From: Massilia sp. Root418
GTDB taxonomy: Bacteria; Pseudomonadota; Gammaproteobacteria; Burkholderiales; Burkholderiaceae_D
Direction of reading: 5' to 3'
Assembly (NCBI RefSeq): GCF_001425265.1
Contig: NZ_LMEC01000024.1
Location: 62,001-126,000, forward strand
DNA length: 64,000 nucleotides
Numbering within the stretch: the first letter of the stretch is position 1; each line of letters starts with the position of its first letter. Below are positions 10,906 to 20,744 of this stretch, one piece after another. The notes beneath the pieces are model-generated. The model saw only the letters and a list, made by a program, of their open reading frames with translations. It made no database searches and was not told the origin of the DNA. The position numbers and the translations under genes were made by a program.

Positions 10906-13900
10906 TTAAAAAGTGCCGGTGTAAAACTTGGGCGTGTAGGTCACGACCGCTTTGTTCGGATTGCTGAAGGTCAGCGCGACCGTCATGGTGGCGCCGGGCG
11001 CCAGGGTGCCGCCCAGCGTGATGTAAGGCGCGCCGCGGAAACTGCCGCTGGCGTTGTCCAGCACCAAGCCGTTGGCCAGTCCGTTCAGCTGCAACTGGAA
11101 CGGGCCGTTCAGCGGCGTGCTGCCGTTGTTGGTCACGGTAATCACGCCGGAGGACTTCTGGGTAAAGCGGTTGTAAACCGTGCCCTGCTGCACGAACTTG
11201 ACGCTGCCGCTCATATCGATGAACTTCGGCTGCAGGTTCAGGCTCACCACCACCGGATCATGGTCGGACGCGCGGTAGGCCAGCGCGTTGTACAGGTCTT
11301 GCGGCTTGCCGTCCTTGTTGTAGTCGATCACGGTCGGTTCGTCCGCGTTGACGTGCCATTCGGCGGCGCCGGCCACCTGCGGGCTCAGCGAGCCGCTGGC
11401 CAGCGCGTGGTCCAGGTAGCCGCTGTTGCTGCCGAATACGTAGGAGTACGGCGTGCCGTTCGGGCGCACGTAGCGCTCCAGCTGGTTGACGAAACCGGCG
11501 TTGGTCATCACGAACACCGGGTCTTCCATGCCGTAGGAGTTCATGTCGCCGATCAGCAGCACGTCCGGGTCGCCGGCGGCTGCGGCCACTTGCGGCACGA
11601 AGGTGTTCACCAGGCGCGCGGCCTGCAGCTTGCGGGTGTTGTTCCAGCAGCCCTGGCTGTCGCCCTGGTCCGCGTCCAGCCCGCTGCCGGAGGGGCAGCT
11701 GCCCTTCGACTTCAGGTGGTTCACCACCAGCGAGAACTTCTCGCCGTTGGCGGCCTGGAAGGTTTGCGCCATCGGCGGACGGTTGTTGACGGCGTCGGCA
11801 TCGGACAGCGCGCCGCCCACCAGGGTCAGTTTGGAGGGCTTGTAGATCATCGCGACGCGGATGGCGTCGGTGCCGGTGGCCGCTGGCGCCGGCACCACGG
11901 CGTAGGCGTTGGAACCGACCGCGGCGTTCAGCGCATTGGTCAGGTAGGTGACCGCGTATTCGCCGTTGTTCTGGATTTCCATCAGGCCATAGACGTCGGC
12001 GTCGATGGCTTTCAGTTCGGCCACGATCTTGTCGCGCTGGCGCACGAACTCTTCCATATTGTCGGCGCCGCGGCAGTTGCCCGCCGTGGTCGTATTGCCG
12101 ATCTTGCAGCCCTGCCCGGTCTGGCCTTCCACATTGCGGCCGTTGGTGAAGGTGGTGAAGAAGTTGAGCACGTTGGCGCTGGCTACTTTCACGTTGCCGG
12201 CAGCCAGCGCGGGCGCGTCTTCGCGCGGATTGCTGCGCGAGAAGACCGGCGCGGCGGTCGGCTGCAGCTTGAAGGCGGTGGTGCTGCCGCCCACGGCGCC
12301 GAAGTCGATCACGCCCACCAGGTCGGTGACCGTGTCGCCCACGCGCACGGTGCCGTCCTGGCCGATGTAGGGAATGGTGGCAGGGGTGACGAACAGGCCG
12401 TCGTCCAGCACTATCATGCCGGCCGCGTTGGACGCGGCCAGCGCGTACGCTTCCGGCGTGCGCGCGGGGTAGCGGTTGGTCGGCACTTCCAGGCGGCCGT
12501 TGGCCAGGGTCAGCTCGCCCCGGTCGCCCAGGAATTCAGCCTGGTTGACGGTGAGCGGACGGGTGAAGCGCACCAGCATGCCTTCGTACTGTGCCAGGTT
12601 GGCGCCCAGCTCCACGTTGGCGGGCGTGATGGCCGGGCCGTCGCCCATCGGCACCACGGCGGTCACGTCCTTGAACTCGGTGTAGGAGCGCTTGGCGCCG
12701 GTCGGCGTGTATTCGAACACCAGGCCGGTAACGCGGGCGATCTGCCCCACCTGCACCGTGGGCGCGGTGACGGTGTACACGAAGATGCCGTCCGAGCTGG
12801 TGGGATCGTTGTCGCCAGCGGCGTCCTGCATGAAGAAGCCGTTCGACACTTTCAGCGTGACCACGCCTTCGGCGGTCTGCACGGTGTTGGCAACCGGGCT
12901 GGGCCCGTCGCCCGGGTTGGCGCCCTGGATTTGCGGGATGGTCATGGACACGTTGGCCAGGCCCGTCACTTTCACGGTGACCGGGCAGGTGGCGAACTGG
13001 TTGCCGTCGTTGGCGAACTGGATGGTGACCGGGTAGCTGCCCACGGCCAGGCTGGCCGCCGCGCTCAGGTTCACGCTGGCGGTGCCGCCGATGGCGCCGG
13101 CGGCGCTGAAGCCGTCCAGGCTGATGCCGGTGGTGGCGCCGGCCGTGATGCTGGCGGCGGTAACGATGCTGTCTTCATCGGTGGCGGTGAGCGGCACGCT
13201 GCCGCTGTAGCCCTGGGCCACGGAGAGCGTCGATGGGCAGGTGGGCACGATGGGCTTGACCACCGTGGCGCCGCAGGCCTGGATCACGGCGCTGTTGCGC
13301 GGATTCGGCGGCAGCACTTCAAAGTCGGCGCCGTTGTTGTCGCTGTCGGTGCAGCCGTTGCCCTTGCGCAGCGCGGCGGTCAGGTTGCCCAGCGTACCGG
13401 TAGGCGTGCCGCCTTCGGCGAAGTTGGCGCTGCTGCCGTAGCCGACCAGGTCGACCAGCGCCGCGCCGCTCGGGTTGGTCACCGTGAAGGCGGTGGTGCT
13501 GCTGCTCAGCGCAACCTTGCCGGCGCCGGCCGCCATCAGGGTGGTGCCGACCTTGTCGGCGGTGACGGTGGTGGGCGTGCCGCCCGCGCCTGCGCCCTGC
13601 TGGACCATGTAGTACTGGCCCGGCTGCAGCATGACGTTGGTCAGCGGCGTAACCTGCCAGCTGCTGCCGCTGGCCGAGGCATACTGCACACTCCAGCCGT
13701 TCAGCGACACCGCCGACGTGCTGCGGTTGTACAGTTCGATGAAGTCGTGCTTCAGCAGCGCGGCGGTGGTGCCGGTGCCGTTGCCGCCCGCGCCGTACAC
13801 CTGGCTGATGACGACGGCCGAATCGGCCAGGGCGGGTGCGGACAGGCTGGCCAACAAGGCGGCCAGGACGGTGAGGCGGCCTGGCACGGCGGGAGCGGAA

Positions 13901-13908
13901 AGGTTCAT
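10906..13908 (-). CDS. ExeM/NucH-type extracellular endonuclease with lamin-tail domain
   Basis: Secreted nuclease of about 1000 residues. After a signal peptide (cleavage near SAPALA-D) comes a lamin-tail domain (about 30-180: VVISQVYGAGGN, FIELYNRS, LNGWSVQY). A central beta-rich region includes an OB-like segment (RVTGLVFEYTPTG). An endonuclease/exonuclease/phosphatase domain follows at about 575-900, with the signatures VKVASANVLNFF, DVYGLMEIQNNG, VVNHLKSKG, LLIGDMNSYG and YRASDHDPVV. A C-terminal Ig-like domain ends the protein. This order matches ExeM of Shewanella and Aeromonas, which digests extracellular DNA. I use the ATG at 13908, which has AGGA 7 bases upstream; an earlier in-frame ATG at 13938 lacks a good ribosome site and would precede the signal peptide. 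Its location near T2SS and biofilm genes fits a role in biofilm turnover (inference). Confidence 0.9.
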   Translation of the reverse strand: MNLSAPAVPGRLTVLAALLASLSAPALADSAVVISQVYGAGGNGTGTTAALLKHDFIELYNRSTSAVSLNGWSVQYASASGSSWQVTPLTNVMLQPGQYYMVQQGAGAGGTPTTVTADKVGTTLMAAGAGKVALSSSTTAFTVTNPSGAALVDLVGYGSSANFAEGGTPTGTLGNLTAALRKGNGCTDSDNNGADFEVLPPNPRNSAVIQACGATVVKPIVPTCPSTLSVAQGYSGSVPLTATDEDSIVTAASITAGATTGISLDGFSAAGAIGGTASVNLSAAASLAVGSYPVTIQFANDGNQFATCPVTVKVTGLANVSMTIPQIQGANPGDGPSPVANTVQTAEGVVTLKVSNGFFMQDAAGDNDPTSSDGIFVYTVTAPTVQVGQIARVTGLVFEYTPTGAKRSYTEFKDVTAVVPMGDGPAITPANVELGANLAQYEGMLVRFTRPLTVNQAEFLGDRGELTLANGRLEVPTNRYPARTPEAYALAASNAAGMIVLDDGLFVTPATIPYIGQDGTVRVGDTVTDLVGVIDFGAVGGSTTAFKLQPTAAPVFSRSNPREDAPALAAGNVKVASANVLNFFTTFTNGRNVEGQTGQGCKIGNTTTAGNCRGADNMEEFVRQRDKIVAELKAIDADVYGLMEIQNNGEYAVTYLTNALNAAVGSNAYAVVPAPAATGTDAIRVAMIYKPSKLTLVGGALSDADAVNNRPPMAQTFQAANGEKFSLVVNHLKSKGSCPSGSGLDADQGDSQGCWNNTRKLQAARLVNTFVPQVAAAAGDPDVLLIGDMNSYGMEDPVFVMTNAGFVNQLERYVRPNGTPYSYVFGSNSGYLDHALASGSLSPQVAGAAEWHVNADEPTVIDYNKDGKPQDLYNALAYRASDHDPVVVSLNLQPKFIDMSGSVKFVQQGTVYNRFTQKSSGVITVTNNGSTPLNGPFQLQLNGLANGLVLDNASGSFRGAPYITLGGTLAPGATMTVALTFSNPNKAVVTYTPKFYTGTF

Positions 13909-14000
13909 ATGCGGTCCTGATCTGGAGGGTATTAACAAAATGACTTTATAGTTGCTATCCGCATATTAATATAATCACATGACGGATTGATGACTTGTCA

Positions 14001-14018
14001 TTAGTCCGAACGGACTAA
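14001..14018. promoter_or_regulatory. Inverted repeat, candidate operator upstream of exeM-type gene
   Basis: Arms TTAGTCCG and CGGACTAA separated by AA, perfectly complementary. They sit in an AT-rich stretch about 93 bases before the nuclease start. There is no T-tract on either side, so an operator is more likely than a terminator. The form resembles sites of dimeric TetR-like repressors; no regulator can be named. Confidence 0.5.
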
Positions 14019-14053
14019 AGTTGTAATGACCCAACAAATGTCCCGCGAGCGGT

Positions 14054-15064
14054 TCAGGGCTTGCGGTACGGCGCCGCCAGCGGCTCACCGATGAACACGC
14101 CCTGCGCCGGCCAGGACACGCTTTTCCAGTACGCCTCGATGGCGCTGTCGCCGTTCAGGTAATGGCGCAGCAGCACGGCCGGATGCGGGAATTTCTGCCA
14201 GTAATTGCAGGGTTCGCTGACGGTGCCGTAACTGGCCGTGGCGCCCGCCTCCAGCCAGCGCAGGCTGCTCATCTGGGTGGTGCCGTACAGGTCGCCGCCG
14301 AAGGAAGTCAGGTGGTCGGCCAGCGCGCCGGGCAGGAACGCCAGCGTGTCGAGCTTGTCCACTTTGGCCATGCCGGTCTGGTAGACCATGATGTCGCGCG
14401 CGCCTTCCAGCGCGTCCGCTTTCTGGTTGTGGATGGTGAGCTTGCGCTGCGCCAGCACGCCGGCGCGCGGATAGAACGGCACGCGGCTGTTGCGCTGCGC
14501 TTCGCTGGTGGCCAGGTAGTAGGCGCCTGCGGCCGGCACGCGGAAGCCGCTGGCCACGCCCCGCCCTATCAGTTCCTTGGCCTCCTCCACCGAATCGGCG
14601 GGCAGCAGCATGGCCAGGCGCATGCCAAGCGCACTGAAAGGCTGGGCCATGGCGGGCCCGGACGCGTTGAAATACGGACTGGGCTTGCTGGGCTGGCAGG
14701 TCTTGGCGCACAGGCCGCTGTCCAGGCCCAGCGCATAGGCGGCAGTGATGCCGTTGCACTCGACCGCGTAGGGGGCCGTCCACACCATCAGCACGGCCTG
14801 GATTTCGGGGCCGAGTTTGGCGTCGATGTCGTCCTTGAGCTGGCGGAATTGCGCGGCGCTGAGCTTGCGCGGCTTGTCCGGAATGTGCACGTGCACCATG
14901 TTGCCGGCCGGGATGCCGCGCTTCTGGCGGTAGAACTCGGCCACCTGCACGCTGTTGGGATCGTCGTCGTTGACGACCACGGCCAGCTGGGCTGGCAGGA
15001 TGGCGGCCTGCGCCGGAACGCCGGCAAGGCAGAGCGCGGCGGCAGTGGCCGCGAGGGGGGACAA
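14054..15064 (-). CDS. TIGR03790-family exported protein
   Basis: Exported protein of about 336 residues of the TIGR03790 type, an uncharacterised family. It contains VVVNDDDPNSVQVAEFYRQKR, the family-like opening in which a protease-like or peptidase-like fold has been suspected, plus MVWTAPYAVECNGITAAYALG, four Cys in the first half and a late GTVSEPCNYW. The signal peptide is AATAAALCLAGVPAQA. The listed start is TTG at 15064, but this gives no positive n-region and no ribosome site at the right distance. An ATT at 15073 sits 6 bases after AGGAG and would yield MRLLSPLAAT, a proper signal peptide start. It is a single gene between terminators; function unknown. Confidence 0.82.
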   Translation of the reverse strand: MSPLAATAAALCLAGVPAQAAILPAQLAVVVNDDDPNSVQVAEFYRQKRGIPAGNMVHVHIPDKPRKLSAAQFRQLKDDIDAKLGPEIQAVLMVWTAPYAVECNGITAAYALGLDSGLCAKTCQPSKPSPYFNASGPAMAQPFSALGMRLAMLLPADSVEEAKELIGRGVASGFRVPAAGAYYLATSEAQRNSRVPFYPRAGVLAQRKLTIHNQKADALEGARDIMVYQTGMAKVDKLDTLAFLPGALADHLTSFGGDLYGTTQMSSLRWLEAGATASYGTVSEPCNYWQKFPHPAVLLRHYLNGDSAIEAYWKSVSWPAQGVFIGEPLAAPYRKP

Positions 15065-15088
15065 TAAGCGAATAAGGATCTCCTGACG

Positions 15089-15114
15089 AAAAAACGGAAG
15101 CCGCAGCTTCCGTT
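15089..15114 (-). terminator. Rho-independent terminator after FxDxF PEP-CTERM gene
   Basis: Perfect stem AACGGAAG / CTTCCGTT (15093-15100 and 15107-15114) with a 6-base loop, followed on the minus strand by TTTTTT. It ends transcription from the PEP-CTERM gene at 15198 just before the TIGR03790-like gene. Confidence 0.9.
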
Positions 15115-15152
15115 CCGATTATAGCGCCCTCGGGCGCCGCATCATTCGCCTG

Positions 15153-15194
15153 GATCAAGCCTGATGCATCAAGCCTGATGGATCAAGCTTGATC
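15153..15194. repeat. Three 14-base tandem repeats
   Basis: Three head-to-tail copies: GATCAAGCCTGATG, CATCAAGCCTGATG and GATCAAGCTTGATC. The array ends 3 bases after the PEP-CTERM stop and lies before its terminator. The last copy is itself a perfect palindrome. It belongs to the 3' untranslated region; no function is evident. Confidence 0.85.
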
Positions 15195-15197
15195 TTC

Positions 15198-15740
15198 TCA
15201 AGCCTGGTTCTTGCGGCGGCGGGCCAGGAAGCCCAGTACGCCCAGGCCGCCCAGCATCATGCCGTAGGTCGCTGGCTCCGGTACCGGCGCCAGGGTCAGG
15301 TGGCCGGCGTAGCTGGCGTCATTGGTCGACAGCACGGTGCCGCTCACTTGCAGGTAGTAGCTGTCCGCAGTCAGCGGGCCCATCGATTTGATGGTCCAGA
15401 CGTCGGCTGCGCCGTTGCCATGGTTGGTGCCGGCAACCACTTCGCCCAGCGCGTTGTACAGGCTCAGGCCGGTGATATCGAGGTTCTTGGCCGGACCGGC
15501 ACCTGGCGAGACGGAAATGACGCCGCCCACGAAGTTGCTGAGGTTGCCGCTGGTGAAGGTGAAGCGGTCGGTGAACAGGTCGCCAACGCTGTAGGCGGTC
15601 AGGTCACGGCCGAAGTGCGCCGTGTTGCCGGTCAGCGAGGCAGCGGTGGTTTGACTGATGTCGGCGGCGTGCGCCAGGCTGCCGCCGGCAGTGGCGCCAA
15701 CCAGGGCCAGCGCGGCCAGGATGGTTTTGGTTTTGGTCAT
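15198..15740 (-). CDS. FxDxF-type PEP-CTERM protein
   Basis: Exported 180-residue protein with a signal peptide (MTKTKTILAALALVGATAGG, cleavage near LAHA-A). The N-terminal beta segment has the FxDxF-like signature LFTDRFTFT. The C-terminal PEP-CTERM signal is VPEPATYG, the hydrophobic helix MMLGGLGVLGFLA and the basic tail RRRKNQA. The FxDxF PEP-CTERM family is common in Oxalobacteraceae and is of unknown function. It lies directly downstream of the exopolysaccharide locus, separated by a terminator and about 300 bases. The sorting signal suggests processing by an exosortase such as the XrtB encoded in this window. Confidence 0.88.
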   Translation of the reverse strand: MTKTKTILAALALVGATAGGSLAHAADISQTTAASLTGNTAHFGRDLTAYSVGDLFTDRFTFTSGNLSNFVGGVISVSPGAGPAKNLDITGLSLYNALGEVVAGTNHGNGAADVWTIKSMGPLTADSYYLQVSGTVLSTNDASYAGHLTLAPVPEPATYGMMLGGLGVLGFLARRRKNQA

Positions 15741-16011
15741 ATGTAACCCCGTTTAAAAAGATGGGTGGCTCGAAAAGCTGTCGAGTGCGCACAAGACTGC
15801 ATCACCATCCTAGCATGATGAAAACGAAACATTAATCAGGAATCACTAAAAAATTTCCGTTCAAAAACAATGCCTTACGTAAATTTTGGGCGCAAAGTGG
15901 CTTGCAAGCCCGACAGTTAGGGGCTTCGCGGCCGGTACGCGCAACGGGGTAGGATTGAGCCTACAAAAATGCAAGCCATAGTTGAAGGGCCCGGTCCGGC
16001 GTGCGGACGAA
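15741..16011. other. Gene-free upstream region of the FxDxF PEP-CTERM gene
   Basis: About 270 bases without a credible gene. The half next to the PEP-CTERM gene is AT-rich (around 15800-15890, with runs such as CACTAAAAAATTTCC) and probably contains its promoter; I could not fix clear -35/-10 boxes. The other half is ordinary GC-rich sequence before the manC terminator. Confidence 0.5.
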
Positions 16012-16035
16012 AAAAAGGGGCCGCAGCCCCTTTTT
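16012..16035. terminator. Terminator after manC
   Basis: Symmetric hairpin AAAAAGGGGC / GCCCCTTTTT with a CGCA loop. The A and T runs on both sides make it potentially bidirectional. It lies 19 bases after the manC stop and marks the downstream end of the exopolysaccharide locus. Confidence 0.88.
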
Positions 16036-16054
16036 CTGTTGTTCACCCGCCAGT

Positions 16055-17485
16055 TCAGGTGCGCTGATACACGTCTTCGAAGCGCACGATGTCGTCTTCG
16101 CCCAGGTAGCTGCCGGACTGCACTTCGATCAGGTGCAGCGGCAGTTTGCCTGGATTTTCCAGGCGGTGGTTCATACCGATTGGAATGTAGGTCGATTCGT
16201 TTTCAGTCAGCAGCGTGACTTTCTCGCCGCAGGTGACACGCGCGGTGCCGCTCACCACGATCCAGTGTTCAGCGCGATGGTGGTGCATCTGCAGCGACAG
16301 CTTGCCGCCCGGATTGACCGTGATGCGCTTGACCTGGAAGCGCTCGCCGATGTCGATGCCCTCGTAGCAGCCCCACGGACGGTACACCTTGGTGTGGTGC
16401 AGGTGTTCGGTGCGGTCCTTGGTCTTCAGGTGGTCGACGATCTGCTTGACGCGCTGCACCTGGTTCTTGTGGGCCACCAGCACGGCGTCATTGGTCTCCA
16501 CCACCACCAGGTCCTTGACGCCCACCACCGCCACGATGCGGCTCTCGGCGCGCACCAGGGTGCCCTGCACGTCGTCCAGGTAGACGTCGCCGCGGGTGAC
16601 GTTGCCGTTCGCGTCCTTCGGCAGCACGTCATGCAGCGCGGACCAGGAACCGACGTCGTTCCAGCCGATGTCGGCCGGCACCACCACGGCGTGCTGGGTC
16701 TTTTCCATCACGGCGTAGTCGATCGAGTCCGACGGGCAAGCCGTGAAGGCGGCTTCGTCCAGGCGGCAGAAGTCCAGGTCGCGGTAATCCTTCTGCACGG
16801 CCGCCTCGGCGGCAGCGGCGATGGCCGGCTGGAACTTGGCCAGTTCGGCGATGTAGGCGTCGGCGCGGAACAGGAACATGCCGCTGTTCCAGTAGTAATT
16901 GCCGGCAGCAACGAAGGCTTCGGCGGTTTCGCGGTTCGGCTTCTCGACAAAGCGGTCCACCTTGTAGCATTGCTCGGCGCCGGCGCCGGCGCCGCTCTGA
17001 ATGTAGCCATAGCCGGTTTCCGGCGCGGTCGGCACGATGCCGAAGGTGGCCAGCGAGCCGTCCTTGACCAGCATCAGCGCGCGTTCCACCGCCTGGTGGA
17101 AGGCGGCCACGTCATTGATGACGTGGTCGGCCGGCAACACCAGCATGATGGCGTCGGCGTCGATGCCCTTCAGGTAGTGGGCGGCGGCAGCCACGGCCGG
17201 CGCGGTGTTGCGGCCCACCGGCTCCAGCAAGATGCCCAGCGGCTTGATGTTGATTTCCCGCATCTGTTCGGCGACCAGGAAACGGTGCTCGTTGCCGCAC
17301 ACGATCAGCGGCTGCATCAGTTCCACGGTGGCGCTGGGCGCGCGGCCGGCCACGCGCAGCGCGGTTTCCTGCAGCATGGTCTTGTCGGCCACCAGCGGCA
17401 ACAGCTGCTTGGGCAGCACGGCGCGCGACAGCGGCCACAAACGGGTGCCGGCGCCGCCGGACAGTATGACGGGATAAATTTTCAT
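16055..17485 (-). CDS. manC: Mannose-1-phosphate guanylyltransferase / mannose-6-phosphate isomerase
   Basis: Bifunctional enzyme of 476 residues that interconverts fructose-6-P and mannose-6-P and makes GDP-mannose from mannose-1-P and GTP. The nucleotidyltransferase domain opens with ILSGGAGTRLWPLSR (about 8-22) and has DRFVEKPNRETA. After a linker, the C-terminal cupin isomerase domain (about 360-475) contains RPWGCYEGID, PGGKLSLQMHHHRAEHW and YIPIGMNHRLEN with metal-binding His residues. Length and order match ManC/AlgA/XanB. It is the last gene of the eps locus, 17 bases after the nucleotidyltransferase gene. No phosphomannomutase gene is in the window, so that step must be encoded elsewhere. 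Confidence 0.96.
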   Translation of the reverse strand: MKIYPVILSGGAGTRLWPLSRAVLPKQLLPLVADKTMLQETALRVAGRAPSATVELMQPLIVCGNEHRFLVAEQMREINIKPLGILLEPVGRNTAPAVAAAAHYLKGIDADAIMLVLPADHVINDVAAFHQAVERALMLVKDGSLATFGIVPTAPETGYGYIQSGAGAGAEQCYKVDRFVEKPNRETAEAFVAAGNYYWNSGMFLFRADAYIAELAKFQPAIAAAAEAAVQKDYRDLDFCRLDEAAFTACPSDSIDYAVMEKTQHAVVVPADIGWNDVGSWSALHDVLPKDANGNVTRGDVYLDDVQGTLVRAESRIVAVVGVKDLVVVETNDAVLVAHKNQVQRVKQIVDHLKTKDRTEHLHHTKVYRPWGCYEGIDIGERFQVKRITVNPGGKLSLQMHHHRAEHWIVVSGTARVTCGEKVTLLTENESTYIPIGMNHRLENPGKLPLHLIEVQSGSYLGEDDIVRFEDVYQRT

Positions 17486-17502
17486 TCAGTAACGATCCAA
17501 TT

Positions 17503-18645
17503 TTATTTATAGAGTAATTCTTCTTGCCTGCGGCGGCGACGGCGGTCACGGGCGTTGGCCCATTCGCCCGTTTCATATTCTGAAACGTGCTTCATTTCAC
17601 CTGCTCGGTCGACACTATAATCCTTGAAGACAATCAATTCTTCCAAGGTAACATCCGGTAACACGCGAGTATATTCGAACAACACACTTCGCACCACCTC
17701 CGCGCCGCTGCAGACGTGGCTGCCGTGGCCTATCCACGTCGGTCCCACGATGTGGGCCCCGGCGTCCACCTTGGCGCCGGAGCCGATGTAGACCGGCCCC
17801 TCGATCCTGGTGCCGCCGCTCCAGTCGATGCTGGTGTTCAGGCCGACCCACAGGCCCTCGTCTACCTGGATGCCGGGCACTTTCATGTTTTCCACCTCGC
17901 CCAGCAGCACGCTTTGCAGCACTTCCCAGTAATCCTTGACGCTGCCGATGTCGATCCAGTTGAATTTGCGCTGCTGCGCGAAGAAAGGCAAGCCTTTTTC
18001 AGCCAGCAGCGGGAACAGTTCGGAGCCGATGTCGAACGGCCGGTCGGTCGGGATCAGGTCGATCACTTCCGGCTCGAAGATGTAGATGCCGGTGCTGGCG
18101 AAGTTCGACAGCGCCTCTTCCTGCGTGGGCTTTTCCTGGAAGGCGCGGATGCGGCCGTCGGCGTCGGTGACCACCACGCCGTAGCTGGGCACCTTGTCCC
18201 ATGGTACTTCGCGCGTGATGACGGAGGCCAGGGCGCCCTTGCGGCGGTGCTCGAACAGGGCCGACTTGATGTCCAGGTCGATGATGGCGTCGCCGCACAG
18301 CACGATGGTGGTGTCGTCGAAGAAGCCGCCGAATTCCTGGATCTTCTTGATGCCGCCGGCCGAACCCAGCGGTTCAGGCACCACTTCGCCGTCGTTATTG
18401 GTGTAGCCCTCGAAGGAATAGCCGATCTGCACGCCGAACTGGTGCCCCTCGCCGAAGTACTCCTCGATTTTCTCGTGCAGATAGCTGACGTTGACCATGA
18501 TTTCCGTGATGCCGTAGCGGGCCAGGTGCTCCACCAGGTAGGCCATGACGGGCTTGCCCAGAATGGGAATCATGGGCTTCGGTAAATCATAGGTCAGTGG
18601 GCGCACGCGCGTTCCCTTGCCGGCTGCCAATATCATTGCTTTCAT
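17503..18645 (-). CDS. Sugar-phosphate nucleotidyltransferase with hexapeptide-repeat C-terminus
   Basis: A 380-residue NDP-sugar pyrophosphorylase. It starts MKAMILAAGKGTRVRPLT and has the downstream PKPMIPILGKPVM motif, CGDAIIDLD, and FQEKPTQEEA. The C-terminal part (about 260-345) shows left-handed beta-helix hexapeptide repeats (GTRIEGPVYIGSGAKV, GAHIVGPTWIGHGSHV), followed by a short arginine-rich tail. It resembles GDP-mannose-pyrophosphorylase-like NDP-sugar synthases, but the sugar and base cannot be read from sequence. It may duplicate the ManC activity or make a second sugar nucleotide. A terminator hairpin lies just upstream (18663-18684), so it may have its own promoter. Confidence 0.88.
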   Translation of the reverse strand: MKAMILAAGKGTRVRPLTYDLPKPMIPILGKPVMAYLVEHLARYGITEIMVNVSYLHEKIEEYFGEGHQFGVQIGYSFEGYTNNDGEVVPEPLGSAGGIKKIQEFGGFFDDTTIVLCGDAIIDLDIKSALFEHRRKGALASVITREVPWDKVPSYGVVVTDADGRIRAFQEKPTQEEALSNFASTGIYIFEPEVIDLIPTDRPFDIGSELFPLLAEKGLPFFAQQRKFNWIDIGSVKDYWEVLQSVLLGEVENMKVPGIQVDEGLWVGLNTSIDWSGGTRIEGPVYIGSGAKVDAGAHIVGPTWIGHGSHVCSGAEVVRSVLFEYTRVLPDVTLEELIVFKDYSVDRAGEMKHVSEYETGEWANARDRRRRRRQEELLYK

Positions 18646-18662
18646 GCGTACACTCCTTAATT

Positions 18663-18684
18663 AAAAAAGGGCCGCAAGCGGCCC
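18663..18684 (-). terminator. Terminator after the UDP-HexNAc dehydrogenase gene
   Basis: Stem GGGCCG / CGGCCC with a CAAG loop, followed on the minus strand by TTTTTTAA. It lies 12 bases after the stop of the dehydrogenase gene. It may reduce rather than end transcription into the last two genes of the locus. Confidence 0.78.
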
Positions 18685-18695
18685 CGTGCAGTTGC

Positions 18696-19985
<1,290 letters not shown>

Positions 19986-20006
19986 CCTAGTGTTTGGAGG
20001 TGCTGA

Positions 20007-20744
20007 TCAGCGGCGTGCCGCTTCTTTGAGGAACAGCCAGACAAAGGCCATGTCCTCGATAAAATAGCGCCGGAACATACGGCGCGGTTCCTGCAGAAAA
20101 CGGTAGAACCATTCCAGCCCGGACTTTTGCATCCACAGCGGGGCGCGCTTGACGCGGCCGACCGCCACGTCGAAGGTGCCGCCCACGCCCATGGCGAACG
20201 GGATCTTCATGTGTTCCTGGTACTGGCCCAGGAAGTGTTCTTTCTTGGGCGAGCTGATGGCAACGAACAGCAGGTCGGCCTTGGCGGCGCGGATCTGCTC
20301 GACCACGCCGGCTTCCTCTTCGGGCTTCCAGTAGCCGTTGCGGTAGCCGCACACGGTCAGGCCCGGGTATTTGATCTCGTACTGGCGCTTCACCTCGGAC
20401 ACCACTTCTTCGCGCGCCCCCAGCAGGAACACACGCCAGCCAGTCTTGGACGAGCGCTGCATCAGCGCCTCGAACAGGTCCACGCCGGCTACGCGCTCCT
20501 TGAGCGGCTTGCCCAGCAGGCGCGAAGCCCACACCACCGGCATGCCGTCCACGTTGATCAGCGCGCATTCATTGATGATGCGGCGCAGCTCGGCGTCGTG
20601 CGCGGCCTTGACCAGCTTGTCGACATTGACCACCACGTGCTGGTGCGGCTTGCCGCTCTGGATGAAACCGTCGATTGTCTGCAGGGTCTCTTCCATCGTC
20701 AGATTATCGACCTGGCAGCCCATCATGGAGATGCGTTGGCTCAT
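20007..20744 (-). CDS. WecG/TagA/CpsF-family glycosyltransferase
   Basis: A 245-residue GT26-family transferase; relatives move ManNAcA (WecG) or ManNAc (TagA) onto a lipid-linked acceptor at the inner membrane face. Seen motifs: HVVVNVDKLVKA, NVDGMPVVWASRLLG, RVAGVDLFEAL, FVAISSPKKEHF, and the C-terminal GVGGTFDVAVGRVKRAPLWM with WFYRFLQEPRR. The start at 20744 overlaps the wecB stop in ATGA, so the two are coupled. Upstream open sequence to 21032 is inside wecB and not real. With wecB and the dehydrogenase on either side, a ManNAcA or related HexNAcA donor is likely. Confidence 0.93.
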   Translation of the reverse strand: MSQRISMMGCQVDNLTMEETLQTIDGFIQSGKPHQHVVVNVDKLVKAAHDAELRRIINECALINVDGMPVVWASRLLGKPLKERVAGVDLFEALMQRSSKTGWRVFLLGAREEVVSEVKRQYEIKYPGLTVCGYRNGYWKPEEEAGVVEQIRAAKADLLFVAISSPKKEHFLGQYQEHMKIPFAMGVGGTFDVAVGRVKRAPLWMQKSGLEWFYRFLQEPRRMFRRYFIEDMAFVWLFLKEAARR

